Of a stretch of 64,000 nucleotides of DNA, positions 36,336-45,972 are shown in pieces. A program made the position numbers and the translations under genes. Position 1 is the first letter of the stretch, and each line of letters starts with the position of its first letter. The notes beneath the pieces are model-generated. The model saw nothing but the letters and a program-made list of their open reading frames with translations, was not told where the DNA came from and searched no databases. Source of the stretch: Solirubrobacteraceae bacterium (lineage in GTDB: Bacteria; Actinomycetota; Thermoleophilia; Solirubrobacterales; Solirubrobacteraceae); contig JAJCYD010000035.1 of assembly GCA_029263125.1 (NCBI GenBank), positions 124,001 to 188,000 on the forward strand, written 5' to 3'.

Positions 36336-37643
36336 CTACGGCGTAGCCGTGGCCTTGATCACCCCTCCGGGCTCGAAGTCGAACACCTCGTCGTTGACCT
36401 GCAGCGCGTCGACGGCGCCGACGAACGCGTTGTCACGACCCTTGGTGAACCCGAGGCTGTAGGAGATCACCGCGTCGGACCCCAGCGCGGTCTTGAGCTC
36501 GTCGAACGTGCACGGTGCTGCCGACGTGCATCCGGTCGCCGTCCCTCCGCTGCCGGTCGCCATCCAGGCGCTGCCGCTCGCGGCCGCGTCGTACTCCTGC
36601 CAGATACCGGGCACGGGCGAGGCCGGCGCCGACGGCACCGACGACGCATCGGGCAGGTAGACGAGCTGGGTGTAGTCCGCACCCGCCGTCGTCGAGTCCT
36701 GGTCGACCTCGATGCCCAGACCGGGCTGCGACACGCCGGTGAGGCTGTCGACGCCGGCGAACATCGAGTAGCTGAGGTCGGTCAGGTCCTCGACGGGCGT
36801 GTCGGCGAAATCGGTCTCGTTGCCGAAGGCCAGCTTCTCGGCGTCTGTGGTGGTGCCGCCCGACGGAACGCCGGCGACGCTCATGCCCAGGCTGCCGTCA
36901 CCCAGCGGCGGAGGCTCCTCGGCTGAGTAGTCGTCCGGGGCCGTGCGGCCGAAGGGACCCACGCGGTAGTCGGCGCTCGGGGAGCCCAGCGTGTTGCGTC
37001 CGATGACGCCCCACTTCTCCGTGGAGAACGAGGCGCCGTCGCCCGGATCTCCCTTGTCACCCTTGTCACCCTTGTCACCGGGATCGCCCTTCGGTCCGGC
37101 GGAACCCGTCCCACCCAGCCCGGCGCGGGCCGCCGCGATGATCTCGGAGGCGTTCAGGCCGTCGACGCGATCGGCGTTGAGCCCGAGTGCGACGCCCGTC
37201 GCGTTGGTGATGAACGGGCGAGCCTTGGCATCCGGGGCGAAGCCGCCGCCGCTCTGGATGACACCACCGAGTGGCCCCTTGAAGGCGAACTGGAAGGCCA
37301 GGCCGTTGCTGAGGTTGTTCACGCGCACACAGGGCGTGGACTTGGCCGGATTCTGCGGCGCCGAGGTGTCAAGCGCGCTGCGACAGCCGTAGATCGCGCC
37401 TCCGCCCTTGCCAAGGTTGGACTGGCGGGTGCCATAGGTGTTCGTCGCGGTGCTGGCGATGATCTGCGTCTCGCGCGCAGCGCTGCCCGAGGTCGGATTG
37501 CGCAGCCCCTCTCGGATCGTGCTGCCGGTGGTCGCCACGGCGACCGGCGCCAGCAGCGCTCCTGCTGCCACGGTCGCCATAAGCGCCCACAATCCGTTGC
37601 CGTCCGAGCGCAGCCAACGCGCTGCCTTGCCAAGTCTGTACAT
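36336..37643 (-). CDS. Secreted protein with collagen-like Gly-x-y segment
   Basis: The 435-residue protein begins with a signal or anchor sequence (GLWALMATVAAGALLAPVAV). It has a beta-rich N-terminal part with two Cys-containing segments (YGCRSALDTSA, STPCVRVNN) and a pseudo-repeat (NADRVDGLNASEIIAAA). A short collagen-like run of about seven Gly-x-y triplets follows (GPKGDPGDKGDKGDKGDPGD, about 192-212), then an acidic, Gly/Ser/Thr-rich C-terminal domain. Bacterial collagen-like proteins trimerise and are displayed on the surface. ATG 37643 with GGGAG upstream is preferred over the longer ATG at 37664 because it gives a normal signal region. Confidence 0.8.
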   Translation of the reverse strand: MYRLGKAARWLRSDGNGLWALMATVAAGALLAPVAVATTGSTIREGLRNPTSGSAARETQIIASTATNTYGTRQSNLGKGGGAIYGCRSALDTSAPQNPAKSTPCVRVNNLSNGLAFQFAFKGPLGGVIQSGGGFAPDAKARPFITNATGVALGLNADRVDGLNASEIIAAARAGLGGTGSAGPKGDPGDKGDKGDKGDPGDGASFSTEKWGVIGRNTLGSPSADYRVGPFGRTAPDDYSAEEPPPLGDGSLGMSVAGVPSGGTTTDAEKLAFGNETDFADTPVEDLTDLSYSMFAGVDSLTGVSQPGLGIEVDQDSTTAGADYTQLVYLPDASSVPSAPASPVPGIWQEYDAAASGSAWMATGSGGTATGCTSAAPCTFDELKTALGSDAVISYSLGFTKGRDNAFVGAVDALQVNDEVFDFEPGGVIKATATP

Positions 37644-37808
37644 ACGGGCTCCCTCGCTGATCAATTTCGCGCTGCATGCCCCGTGGCTGCGATCCTACGG
37701 TGCGCAGCCAACAGAGCGCACCGCCAGACGGCGCCGCAGACACATCTCCGGTTTGTTGCGCAAGCGCCCATCGTCCTTCCGTCCACATCCCCTGGGGTTT
37801 TGCAGCGA

Positions 37809-37899
37809 GCTGCCGCGGCAGCCTCAAGGGCCTACGGACACGATCTACTACACTGGCACGCAGATTTCTTAGCACGCGTTCTGGAAGGAGCCTCACCAC
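37809..37899 (+). promoter_or_regulatory. dnaK operon promoter region
   Basis: A perfect palindrome GCTGCCGCGGCAGC (37809-37822) runs into CTCAAG (37823-37828), which equals one half of the HspR-binding HAIR element (CTTGAGT-N7-ACTCAAG); no partner half is visible at the right distance. A TACACT box lies at 37849-37854, and the SD GGAAGGAG ends 9 bases before ATG 37900. So the promoter is credible but the HspR site is degenerate at best. Confidence 0.5.
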
Positions 37900-39804
37900 A
37901 TGGGCAAGACCATTGGCATCGACCTCGGCACCACCAACTCCTGCATGGCCGTGCTGGAAGGTGGCGAGCCGACGGTCATCGAGAACTCCGAGGGTGGTCG
38001 CACGACCCCCTCGGTCGTCGCGTTCGCGCAGTCCGGCGAGCGCCTCGTCGGCACCGTCGCCAAGCGCCAGTCCGTCACCAACCCGCAGAACACCGTCTCC
38101 TCGATCAAGCGCTTCATGGGCCGCAAGGAGGCCGAGGTGCGCGAGGAGGAGTCGATCGTCCCCTACAAGGTGGTCTCCGGGCCCAAGGGCGACGCCCGCG
38201 TCGACGCCGGCGGCAAGCAGCACTCCCCGCCGGAGATCAGCGCGATGATCCTGCAGAAGCTGCGCGCCGACGCGGAGGCCTACCTCGGCGAGACCGTCGA
38301 CGGCGCCGTCATCACCGTCCCGGCGTACTTCAACGACGACCAGCGCCAGGCCACCAAGGACGCCGGCAAGGTCGCGGGCCTCGACGTCAAGCGGATCATC
38401 AACGAGCCGACCGCCGCCTCGTTGGCCTACGGCCTGGACAAGGAGTCTGACCAGACGATCCTCGTCTTCGACCTCGGCGGCGGCACGTTCGACGTGTCGG
38501 TCCTGGAGATCGGCGACGGCGTCTTCGAGGTCAAGTCGACCGCCGGTGACAACCACCTCGGCGGCGACAACTTCGACAAGACGATCGTCGACTTCCTCGC
38601 CAGCGAGTTCAAGAAGGACCAGGGCATCGACCTCAAGCAGGACCCGATGGCTCTGCAGCGCCTCTACGAGGCCGCCGAGAAGGCGAAGATCGAGCTCTCC
38701 ACCGCGCAGGAGTCCCAGATCAACCTGCCGTTCATCACCGCCGACACGAGCGGCCCCAAACACCTCGACGTGCGCCTGACCCGCGCCAAGCTCAACGAGC
38801 TGACCTCCGATCTCGTCGGCAAGATCGTCGCCCCGGTGCGCCAGGCGCTCGACGACGCCAAGGACAAGGGCGCGGCGAAGATCGACCACGTCGTGCTCGT
38901 CGGCGGCATGACCCGCATGCCGGCCGTGCAGGAGAAGGTCAAGGAGCTCACGGGCAAGGAGCCTCACCGCGGCGTCAACCCCGACGAGGTCGTGGCCGTC
39001 GGCGCGGCGATCCAGGCCGGCGTCCTGGCCGGTGACGTCAAGGACGTGCTGCTGCTCGACGTGACCCCGCTGACGCTGGGCATCGAGACCAAGGGCGGCG
39101 TCATGACCAAGCTCATCGAGCGCAACACGACGATCCCCACGCGCAAGGGCGAGACCTTCTCGACCGCCGAGGACAACCAGCCTTCGGTCGAGATCCACGT
39201 CCTGCAGGGCGAGCGCGAAATGGCCAGCTACAACAAGTCGCTGGGCAAGTTCCAGCTCACGGGCATCCCGCCCGCGCCGCGCGGCATCCCGCAGATCGAG
39301 GTCGCCTTCGACATCGACGCCAACGGCATCCTCAACGTGTCCGCGAAGGATCTCGGCACCGGCAAGGAGCAGAAGATCGAGATCAAGTCCGGCTCGGGGC
39401 TGACCGACGACGAGATCAAGAACATGGTCGCCGACGCCGAGACGCACGCCGACGACGACAAGCGCGCGCGTGAGCTCGCCGAGGCCCGCAACGGCGCAGA
39501 GAACGCCGCCTATCAGGGCGAGCGCCAGCTCAAGGATCTCGCGGAGAACATGGACGAGGCGCAGACGTCCGAGATCGAGGGCCTGATCAAGGATCTGCGC
39601 GAGTCGCTGACCTCCGAGGACCCCGCCGAGCTCAACGCCAAGACCGAGGCGCTGCAGTCGGCCTTCCACAAGGTCTCGGAGGCGATGTACGAGAAGGCGG
39701 CCGCGCAGCAGTCGACCAACGGCGACGGGTCGGCGGATCCGGAGGCGTCCTCAGAAGAGGAGGAGGACGTCGTCGACGCCGAGGTCGTCGACGAGGGGCG
39801 CTAG
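37900..39804 (+). CDS. dnaK: Chaperone DnaK (Hsp70)
   Basis: ATP-dependent folding chaperone, 634 residues, the normal length. Motifs: [20 protein letters not shown] (phosphate 1), [55 protein letters not shown] (phosphate 2), [20 protein letters not shown], then the substrate-binding domain ([20 protein letters not shown]), and an acidic C-terminal tail ([16 protein letters not shown]). A strong Shine-Dalgarno precedes the ATG. It is the first gene of dnaK-grpE-dnaJ-hspR, with grpE 3 bases downstream. Confidence 0.98.
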   Translation: MGKTIGIDLGTTNSCMAVLEGGEPTVIENSEGGRTTPSVVAFAQSGERLVGTVAKRQSVTNPQNTVSSIKRFMGRKEAEVREEESIVPYKVVSGPKGDARVDAGGKQHSPPEISAMILQKLRADAEAYLGETVDGAVITVPAYFNDDQRQATKDAGKVAGLDVKRIINEPTAASLAYGLDKESDQTILVFDLGGGTFDVSVLEIGDGVFEVKSTAGDNHLGGDNFDKTIVDFLASEFKKDQGIDLKQDPMALQRLYEAAEKAKIELSTAQESQINLPFITADTSGPKHLDVRLTRAKLNELTSDLVGKIVAPVRQALDDAKDKGAAKIDHVVLVGGMTRMPAVQEKVKELTGKEPHRGVNPDEVVAVGAAIQAGVLAGDVKDVLLLDVTPLTLGIETKGGVMTKLIERNTTIPTRKGETFSTAEDNQPSVEIHVLQGEREMASYNKSLGKFQLTGIPPAPRGIPQIEVAFDIDANGILNVSAKDLGTGKEQKIEIKSGSGLTDDEIKNMVADAETHADDDKRARELAEARNGAENAAYQGERQLKDLAENMDEAQTSEIEGLIKDLRESLTSEDPAELNAKTEALQSAFHKVSEAMYEKAAAQQSTNGDGSADPEASSEEEEDVVDAEVVDEGR

Positions 39805-39807
39805 CGC

Positions 39808-40428
39808 GTGTCAGGCCACGAACGAGCAGACGAGGAGGTGGCGTCGCGGGCACAGGCGGCGCCACCGCCGGTCGACTGGGCCGATCGCGAGACCCCGGCC
39901 GATCGCGAGATCGCCGGCGACCTCGAGTCCGACGGCGCCGAGGGCGATGGCGCCCCCGAGGGCGAGGCCCCCGAGCCGGCCGACCCGCTGACCGAGCAGC
40001 GCGAGCTGGCCGGCAAGTACCTCGATCTGGCTCAGCGCACGCAGGCGGACTTCGACAACTACCGCAAGCGGATGGCCCGCGAGGTGCGTGCCGCCGAGGC
40101 GCGCGGCATCGGCAAGCTCGCGCGCGAGATGCTGCCGGCGCTGGACAACCTCGAGCGCGCGCTCGCCGCGGCCGACGCCTCCGATCCCGAGCACGACCTC
40201 TCACAGGGCATCCGTCTCGTCGCGGCGGAGCTGTCGGCCGCCCTGGGACGCGCCGGCATCACGGGCTATGACCCGACCGGCGAGGTCTTCGATCCCGCCC
40301 ACCACGAGGCCGTCGCCCAGCAGCCCATCGAAGGCACCGACGCCGGGATCGTCGTGCAGGTGCTGCAGTCCGGCTACCGGCTCAACGACGCGATCCTGCG
40401 GCCCGCACGGGTGATCGTGGCGAGCTAG
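39808..40428 (+). CDS. grpE: Nucleotide exchange factor GrpE
   Basis: Releases ADP from DnaK. The 206-residue protein has an acidic disordered N-terminus, the long dimer helix (LDLAQRTQADFDNYRKRMARE), LPALDNLERALAAAD, and the C-terminal beta-wing YDPTGEVFDPAHHEAVAQQP to VLQSGYRLNDAILRPARVIV. The GTG start at 39808 lies 3 bases after dnaK. DnaJ follows 12 bases after its stop with GGAGGAGACACGG-type spacing for ribosome binding. Confidence 0.97.
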   Translation: MSGHERADEEVASRAQAAPPPVDWADRETPADREIAGDLESDGAEGDGAPEGEAPEPADPLTEQRELAGKYLDLAQRTQADFDNYRKRMAREVRAAEARGIGKLAREMLPALDNLERALAAADASDPEHDLSQGIRLVAAELSAALGRAGITGYDPTGEVFDPAHHEAVAQQPIEGTDAGIVVQVLQSGYRLNDAILRPARVIVAS

Positions 40429-40440
40429 GAGGAGACACGG

Positions 40441-41541
40441 ATGGCCGCACAGGATCACTACAAGGTGCTCGGCGTCGATCGCAAGGCGACGGCTGAGGAG
40501 ATCAAGAAGGCGTACCGCAAGCTCGCGCGCCAGTACCACCCCGACAAGAACCCGGGCGACGCGAAGGCCGAGGCGCGCTTCAAGCAGGTCTCCCAGGCTC
40601 ACGACGTCCTCGGCGATCCCGCCAAGCGCAAGGAGTACGACCGCGCCCTGGTCAACCCGTTCTCGGGCGCCGGACGTGGCGGCTCCGGCCAGCCGGGCTT
40701 CGATGCCGGCGGCTTCGGCGACATCCTCTCCGATCTCTTCGGCCAGGCCCGGGGCCGCGCTCCCGGTGGTCCCGGCACGACGCGCCCCCGCCAGGAGCGC
40801 GGGCGCGACCTGGAGGCCGAGATCTCGATCGGCTTCGCACAGGCGGTCGCCGGCGCCGAGGTGCCGATCTCCGTTCCGACCTACGAGCGCTGCCCGACGT
40901 GCAACGGCAGCGGCGCCAAGCCCGGCACGTCGCCGATCGTCTGCCCGCGCTGTCAGGGCCGCGGCGTCGAGGCCGAGGGGCAGGGCCTGTTCTCGATCTC
41001 CCAGCCGTGCTCGCGCTGCGGCGGTGCCGGCACGGTGATCGAGCATCCATGCACGACATGCCAGGGGCAGGGCCGCAAGCGCACCGTCAAGCGCTACCGC
41101 GTCAACGTTCCCGCGGGCGCGCGCGAGGGCAGCCGGATCCGGCTGGCCGGCAAGGGCGAGCCGGGCCGCAACGGCGGCCCTCCGGGCGACCTGTTCGTCG
41201 TGACCCACGTGCAGGCCTCGCCGGTCTTCGCGCGCAAGGGCGACAACGTCGAGGTCGAGGTGCCGCTGAGCATCCCCGAGGCGCTGCGCGGCGCGAACAT
41301 CGAGGTCCCCACGCTCAGCGGGCGAAAGACGCTGCGCGTCCCGCCCGGCACGCGTCCCGGCACGGTCCAGCGTCTGCGCGGCGAGGGTCCAAAGCGCTTC
41401 GGCAAGGCCGGTCACGGCGACATCCACTATCGCTTCGTGCTGGACCTGCCCGACAGCCTGACCACCGAGCAGGAGGAAGCGGTCGACGGGCTGGCGAAGG
41501 TGTTCAACGGCGACCCCCGTGCGAAGCTGTTCGCGTCATGA
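40441..41541 (+). CDS. dnaJ: Chaperone DnaJ (Hsp40)
   Basis: Co-chaperone that stimulates DnaK ATPase. The 366-residue protein has the J domain with HPD (YHPDKNPGD) at 6-70, a Gly-rich linker, the four CxxCxGxG zinc motifs ([32 protein letters not shown]) around 155-210 and two C-terminal beta domains ([40 protein letters not shown]). It is a complete type I DnaJ. The stop overlaps hspR as ATGA. Confidence 0.97.
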   Translation: MAAQDHYKVLGVDRKATAEEIKKAYRKLARQYHPDKNPGDAKAEARFKQVSQAHDVLGDPAKRKEYDRALVNPFSGAGRGGSGQPGFDAGGFGDILSDLFGQARGRAPGGPGTTRPRQERGRDLEAEISIGFAQAVAGAEVPISVPTYERCPTCNGSGAKPGTSPIVCPRCQGRGVEAEGQGLFSISQPCSRCGGAGTVIEHPCTTCQGQGRKRTVKRYRVNVPAGAREGSRIRLAGKGEPGRNGGPPGDLFVVTHVQASPVFARKGDNVEVEVPLSIPEALRGANIEVPTLSGRKTLRVPPGTRPGTVQRLRGEGPKRFGKAGHGDIHYRFVLDLPDSLTTEQEEAVDGLAKVFNGDPRAKLFAS

Positions 41542-41999
41542 CCGCCCGCCGGACCACGACGCGGATCGAGGTCTCCTCCAGCCGCGGCGTGTTCATGATC
41601 TCGGTCGCCGCCGAGCTCGCGGAGATGCATCCGCAGACGCTGCGGATGTACGAGCAGCGCGGGCTGATCGAACCCAAGCGCTCGCCGAAGGGCACGCGCC
41701 TGTACTCCCACGAGGACGTCGAGAAGCTGCGCCGCATCCAGCAGATGACGGCCGAGCTTGGCCTGAACCTCGCGGGCGTCGAGAAGGTGCTCGAGCTCGA
41801 GCAGCAGCTCGAGCGCACGCGCCGGCGCGTCGCGGCGCTCGAACGGCGGCGCGAGCAGCTCGAGGCCGAGATCGTGGCGCTCGAGGGCAAGCGCGAACAG
41901 GTCCGCGCCGAGATCGTGCGCTACGAGAAGGCCAAGGGCGTCGAGATCGTGCGCGCGAGGGACGTCAAGCCCTTCGTCATCCCGATCCAGCGGCGCTGA
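41538..41999 (+). CDS. hspR: Heat-shock repressor HspR (MerR family)
   Basis: DNA-binding repressor of the dnaK and clpB genes in actinobacteria; DnaK is its co-repressor. The 153-residue protein has a MerR-type winged helix: [61 protein letters not shown] long coiled coil follows ([20 protein letters not shown] to [13 protein letters not shown]). [14 protein letters not shown] is diagnostic for HspR. The coiled coil is somewhat longer than in Streptomyces HspR. clpB at the right end of the window is a probable second target. Confidence 0.95.
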   Translation: MTARRTTTRIEVSSSRGVFMISVAAELAEMHPQTLRMYEQRGLIEPKRSPKGTRLYSHEDVEKLRRIQQMTAELGLNLAGVEKVLELEQQLERTRRRVAALERRREQLEAEIVALEGKREQVRAEIVRYEKAKGVEIVRARDVKPFVIPIQRR

Positions 42000-42020
42000 G
42001 AGCACCCGTCCCCCACCGCA

Positions 42021-42066
42021 GTTAGGGTTGCCTACCCTCGGGGCCGAGTTAGGGTAGGCTAACTCG
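42021..42066 (+). promoter_or_regulatory. DtxR/IdeR-like inverted repeats before FAD oxidoreductase gene
   Basis: CGAGTTAG-GGTAGG-CTAACTCG (42045-42066) is a perfect 8-bp inverted repeat that includes a TAGGCT box (42055-42060). The 17 bases from TTAGGG at 42049 resemble the DtxR/IdeR consensus TTAGGTTAGSCTAACCTAA at most positions, and a second, weaker copy starts at 42022. Bases 42030-42038 and 42051-42059 can also pair (GCCTACCCT/AGGGTAGGC), which could serve as terminator of the dnaK operon. Confidence 0.55.
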
Positions 42067-42071
42067 CGGGG

Positions 42072-43598
42072 ATGGCGATCGAGGCGCAGCTGGCGCATGC
42101 GAGCACGGACACGGACGACCGGCTCCCGGTCGTGGTGATCGGCGCCGGGCCGGCGGGGCTCACGGCCGCCTACGAGCTCGTACGCCTGGGCATCGCCGTG
42201 ATCGTGCTCGAGGCTGAGCATCAGGTCGGCGGCATCGCCCGCACCGAGGAGCGCGACGGCTACCGCTTCGACCTCGGCGGGCACCGCTTCTTCACGAAGT
42301 CGCACGAGGTGCAGCAGCTCTGGCATGAGCTGATCGGCGACGAGTTCCTGCTGCGCCCGCGCATGTCGCGCATCTACTGGCACGGGCGCTTCCTGCACTA
42401 CCCGCTGCGGGCCGCCGACGTCATCCGCAAGCTCGGCCCGGTCGAACTCGTGCGCTCGGTCAGCTCCTACGCGTGGGCGGCGCTGATGCCGAGCCGGCGC
42501 GAGGAGTCCTACGAGGACTGGGTGTGCAACCGCTTCGGGCGGCGCTTGTTCGAGCTGTTCTTTCAGAGCTACACGGAGAAGGTCTGGGGCGTCCCGACGA
42601 CCGAGCTGCGCGCGCAGTGGGCCGCCCAGCGGATCAAGGGCCTGTCGTTCCTGTCGGCCGCCAAGCACGCGCTCCCGGGCCGCCGGCGCGGCCACGTGAA
42701 GTCGCTGATCACCGAGTTTCGCTATCCGCGCCTGGGTCCGGGCCAGATGTGGGAGGCGATGCGCGATGCCATCGAGGCCGGCGGCGGCGAGGTGCGCATG
42801 CGCACGCCGGCACGCGGCTTTGAGGTCCGCGACGACCGCGTGGTGTCCGTCGAGGCCGGCGGGGAGCGCATCGCCTGCTCGGCGCTGATCTCGTCGCTGC
42901 CGTTGCGCGCGGTTGGAGCGATGGCCGACCCGCCCGCGCCCGAGTCGGTGCTGCAGGCCGCCGGCGGCCTGCGCTACCGCGACTTCCTGACGGTCGCCCT
43001 CGTGCTCGACGGCGAGGATCCGTTCCCCGACAACTGGATCTACATCCACGAGCCGTCCGTGCGCGTCGGTCGCATCCAGAACTTCCGCGCCTGGAGCCCG
43101 GCGATGGTCCCCGACGAGCGCAAGGCCTGCGTGGGCCTGGAGTACTTCTGCTTTCAGGGCGACGACCTGTGGGACGCCACCGACGACGAGCTCGTCGAGC
43201 TGGCGATCACCGAGCTCGTGCAGCTCGGCCTCGCCCGCCGCGACGCCCTGGATCGCGGGTACGTGACGCGCGTCCCGCTCGCCTATCCGATGTACGACGA
43301 GCACTACGAGCAGCGCGTCGGCGACATCCGCGCATGGCTCGACGGCGTCGCGAACCTCCAGCAGGTGGGCCGCAACGGTCTGCACCGCTACAACAACGCC
43401 GACCACTCGATGCTGACCGCCATCCGCGCGGTCGACAACCACGTGACCGGCGCGGGCCACGACGTCTGGGCGGTCAACGTCGAATCCGTCTACCACGAGG
43501 AGGACGAGCAGCCCTACCGGCGCGCGCCGACGACGGAGGCGATGCACCAGCCGCTGGCGGCATGCGCCGACCTGGCAGCGGCGCGCGCGACGCTGTGA
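42072..43598 (+). CDS. FAD-dependent oxidoreductase, amine-oxidase / UDP-galactopyranose-mutase-like
   Basis: The 508-residue flavoprotein has [20 protein letters not shown] (FAD dinucleotide motif, 19-38), [60 protein letters not shown] and a C-terminal [20 protein letters not shown] (FAD-contacting). It resembles the protoporphyrinogen-oxidase/UGM-like group found beside glycosyltransferases in polysaccharide clusters. GTGA overlap with the following GT2 gene supports a shared pathway. A DtxR-like operator suggests metal control. The reaction cannot be fixed from sequence. Confidence 0.85.
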   Translation: MAIEAQLAHASTDTDDRLPVVVIGAGPAGLTAAYELVRLGIAVIVLEAEHQVGGIARTEERDGYRFDLGGHRFFTKSHEVQQLWHELIGDEFLLRPRMSRIYWHGRFLHYPLRAADVIRKLGPVELVRSVSSYAWAALMPSRREESYEDWVCNRFGRRLFELFFQSYTEKVWGVPTTELRAQWAAQRIKGLSFLSAAKHALPGRRRGHVKSLITEFRYPRLGPGQMWEAMRDAIEAGGGEVRMRTPARGFEVRDDRVVSVEAGGERIACSALISSLPLRAVGAMADPPAPESVLQAAGGLRYRDFLTVALVLDGEDPFPDNWIYIHEPSVRVGRIQNFRAWSPAMVPDERKACVGLEYFCFQGDDLWDATDDELVELAITELVQLGLARRDALDRGYVTRVPLAYPMYDEHYEQRVGDIRAWLDGVANLQQVGRNGLHRYNNADHSMLTAIRAVDNHVTGAGHDVWAVNVESVYHEEDEQPYRRAPTTEAMHQPLAACADLAAARATL

Positions 43599-44581
43599 AC
43601 CTCTCAATCGTCGTTCCGGCCACCAACGAACCGGCCACGATCGGCGAGTGCGTCACCGCGATCCGGGCGGCGATGGCGCCCGGCGACGAGCTGATCGTCG
43701 TCGACGAGAGCACCCACCGCTCGCCGGCGCACGTCCGCAACCACGGCGCCGCGAAGGCGCGCAACGACGTGCTCGTCTTCATCGACGCAGACGTCGTCGT
43801 CCGGCGGGACGCGTTGGACCGGCTGCGAGCTGCCCACGCCGCCGATCCGGGGCTCGTGGCGGCGTTCGGGTCCTACGACGACCGGCCGCCGCCGGGGATC
43901 GTCTCGTCGTTTCGCAACCTCCTGCACCACCACGTCCACCAGCACGGCGCGGGCCCGGCGCAGACGTTCTGGGCGGGTCTCGGCTCGGTCCGGCGTGAGG
44001 CGTTCGTTCAGGTCGGCGGCTTCGATGCCGCGCGGTTTCCCAGGCCGATGATCGAGGATGTCGAGCTCGGCCTGCGACTGTCGTCCGCCGGGCACCGCAT
44101 CGTCCTGCTGCCCGGGGTGCAGGGGCGCCACCTCAAGCGCTGGGATCTGCGCTCGATGCTGATCTCGGACTTCCATGACCGCGGGATCCCGTGGGCGCGC
44201 ATCCTGATGCAGCGGCGCGAGGTGTCGACCACGCTGAACCTCGGCTGGCATCACCGCGTCACGGCGCTCACCGTCGTCGGGGCTCCGGCGATCGCGCTGG
44301 CGACGCGCCGCCCGCGCGCCCTGGCCGCGGGCACCGGGTTGGTCGCCATCCTCAACAGGCGCTTCTACGCGCTGCTGTTCCGGCGTGGCGGCCCGCGGCT
44401 GGCCTTCTGTGGCGCCGCTCTTCATGCCCTGCACCACGCGACCGCCGTGGCGGCCATGGCGCTCGGCGTCGTCGCCCATATCCGGCGGGCCGGCGCGGCC
44501 CCGCTGCCGCTTCCGCCCATCCCCACCGACGGCGACATGGAGTCCGAGCAGGCCGCGTCGATGCCGCCGAGCGCGCGCTGA
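43595..44581 (+). CDS. Family 2 glycosyltransferase, membrane-associated
   Basis: The 328-residue protein has the GT-A fold: [51 protein letters not shown] with the DxD motif (DAD), [20 protein letters not shown], and [14 protein letters not shown] (acceptor ED motif). C-terminal hydrophobic stretches ([20 protein letters not shown] and [16 protein letters not shown]) suggest membrane association. The GTG start at 43595 overlaps the stop of the FAD gene. It probably transfers a sugar to a lipid or wall glycan made with the upstream enzyme. Confidence 0.9.
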   Translation: MNLSIVVPATNEPATIGECVTAIRAAMAPGDELIVVDESTHRSPAHVRNHGAAKARNDVLVFIDADVVVRRDALDRLRAAHAADPGLVAAFGSYDDRPPPGIVSSFRNLLHHHVHQHGAGPAQTFWAGLGSVRREAFVQVGGFDAARFPRPMIEDVELGLRLSSAGHRIVLLPGVQGRHLKRWDLRSMLISDFHDRGIPWARILMQRREVSTTLNLGWHHRVTALTVVGAPAIALATRRPRALAAGTGLVAILNRRFYALLFRRGGPRLAFCGAALHALHHATAVAAMALGVVAHIRRAGAAPLPLPPIPTDGDMESEQAASMPPSAR

Positions 44582-44769
44582 TCCACCGCGATCGCATTCC
44601 GGCGGGAGAGGGCGCCCGCGCCGCAACCCGCCGCAGGGCCCCCCGCTCGCCGCCCGCCAGGCGACACGCCATCGTGTTGCGATAGGTCGTCCAGCCGGAG
44701 ATCCGCTCATCGGTCACCGCGCGCGGGTCGGCGCCTGCCCAGCTGGCCGGCGCCGCCCGCTTCGCGTGG

Positions 44770-45360
44770 TCAGCCGGAGTGCTCCGCGCTCCCCGCACCG
44801 CCCGTGCCCGTGCCACTGGCGGCCAACTGCTTGCGCATGCCGGCGATCTCGCGCTGCTGGGCGTCGATGATATCCTGCGCGAGCGCCTTCAGCTCGGGAT
44901 CCTCGCCCTGTGCGAGCTCGGCCCTGGCCATCACGACGGCTCCCTCGTGATGAGGCAGCATCATCTGCATGAACGCCGCATCGAACGGATCGGCGGTCTT
45001 CAGTTTCGCCGGGTCGTCGCTCATGCCCTTCATGTGGTCGGCCACGCCGAGCGAGGTGAGCTTCACGCCCGCGTCTTCCAGCGCCTGGTACTCGCGGCGC
45101 AGGATCGCGATCTCCTTGCTCTGTGAGCTGGAGATGTCGTCGGCGAGCTGCTTGACGAACGCGCTCTTGCCGCGCTGCTGGGCGATCTTGGCCATCACGA
45201 TCGCCGACTCGTGGTGAGGGATCATGTCGGCCGCGAACGCGCGGTCGACGCCGTTTCCGCCGGCTGACGTGCCGCTCGTGTCATCGCCGCCGCAACCGGC
45301 GACGGACAGGGCAAGGGTGGCCGCGAGCGCGGTCAGGATCCTCGGGTTGATGAGGCTCAT
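44770..45360 (-). CDS. DUF305 lipoprotein
   Basis: Exported lipoprotein of 196 residues with lipobox LSVAGCGG (Cys near 23) and two copies of the DUF305 His motif: FAADMIPHHESAIVMAKIAQ and FMQMMLPHHEGAVVMARAEL. Members bind metal through these HH and Met residues and often sit beside copper-resistance genes. SD AAGGAG is 9 bases ahead of the ATG. The neighbours (multicopper oxidase, CDF exporter, SmtB/CzrA-like repressor) suit metal handling in the periplasmic space. Confidence 0.93.
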   Translation of the reverse strand: MSLINPRILTALAATLALSVAGCGGDDTSGTSAGGNGVDRAFAADMIPHHESAIVMAKIAQQRGKSAFVKQLADDISSSQSKEIAILRREYQALEDAGVKLTSLGVADHMKGMSDDPAKLKTADPFDAAFMQMMLPHHEGAVVMARAELAQGEDPELKALAQDIIDAQQREIAGMRKQLAASGTGTGGAGSAEHSG

Positions 45361-45450
45361 GGTGCTGGTGCTCCTTGGTGTGTCGGATTGATCTCAAAGA
45401 CAGGCGGTCGGGCGGCGCGCACGAGGGCGCGTCACCGGGTCAGCTGTCGA

Positions 45451-45798
45451 TCAACGCCGACTGACACACAGCAGGACAAGCAGGTCCGGACCTGCTCGCG
45501 TCGTCGACCGAGGCCGTCTTGAGCGGGTGCACACGCCATCTCGGCCGAGCTGGCTCGCCGGTCGCCAGCGGCCCAGCGCGAGCAGGCCGATCGCGACCGC
45601 CACGACGGCGGCGCCGACCGCCGCGAACACACCGAGACAGATCGCCATCACCACCATGGAGGAGTCGTGGTGCATGCCGTCCAACGCCGGCGCACCGTGA
45701 TGCAGCGCGACTGACCCTGCCACGGCGACCAGGACTGCCAGCAGAACGCCACGATGTCGCCACCGGCGCATCCCGCGCCTGAGAGCGATTGGGCTCAT
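45451..45798 (-). CDS. Small membrane protein of the metal-handling region
   Basis: The 115-residue protein has two hydrophobic segments (RGVLLAVLVAVAGSVAL and MVVMAICLGVFAAVGAAVVAVAIGLLAL) linked by LHHGAPALDGMHHDSSM, a His/Met-rich loop that could bind metal, and a basic Cys-containing tail (LLVLLCVSRR). I recall similar small proteins near DUF305 and copper genes in actinobacteria but have no family name. ATG 45798 is the likely start; a shorter one is possible at the second Met. Confidence 0.6.
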   Translation of the reverse strand: MSPIALRRGMRRWRHRGVLLAVLVAVAGSVALHHGAPALDGMHHDSSMVVMAICLGVFAAVGAAVVAVAIGLLALGRWRPASQLGRDGVCTRSRRPRSTTRAGPDLLVLLCVSRR

Positions 45799-45912
45799 GC
45801 CCGATCGTGCGCGAGCGCGAACCTGATCGTGCGGAGGCGCGCTGCTTCACTCATCGGCGCCATCGTAGCTGGGCGGCACCACTGGGCCATCGCACAACTA
45901 GACTGCTTCGTC

Positions 45913-45972
45913 GTGGCCGCGACGAGCAACTTTCGTGGCGCAGCAGGCGGCCAGGTCCGGCCCGCACGCTGA
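45913..45972 (+). CDS. Possible 19-residue leader peptide coupled to lgt-like gene
   Basis: A GTG at 45913 lies 8 nt after a TAGACT box (45899-45904) and opens a 19-codon frame (VAATSNFRGAAGGQVRPAR). Its TGA stop shares one base with the ATG of the lgt-like gene (TGATG). This would allow ribosomes starting on a leaderless mRNA to be handed to the downstream gene. It may be chance. Confidence 0.3.
   Translation: MAATSNFRGAAGGQVRPAR

Noticed and set aside
37690-37705. ATCCTAC half-site upstream of the collagen-like gene as a further BlaI operator
   Set aside because: The second arm GTAGGA is missing at the 5-nt spacing. Single TCCTAC/GTAGGA hexamers at about 3066 and 3270 were dismissed for the same reason.
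37369-39669. A 766-codon minus-strand frame opposite dnaK
   Set aside because: Typical antisense frame of a high-GC gene with strong codon bias. dnaK on the plus strand is certain.
41427-43607. A 726-codon minus-strand frame opposite hspR and the FAD oxidoreductase gene
   Set aside because: Shadow of well-supported plus-strand genes, with Arg/Ala/His-rich composition and no domain.
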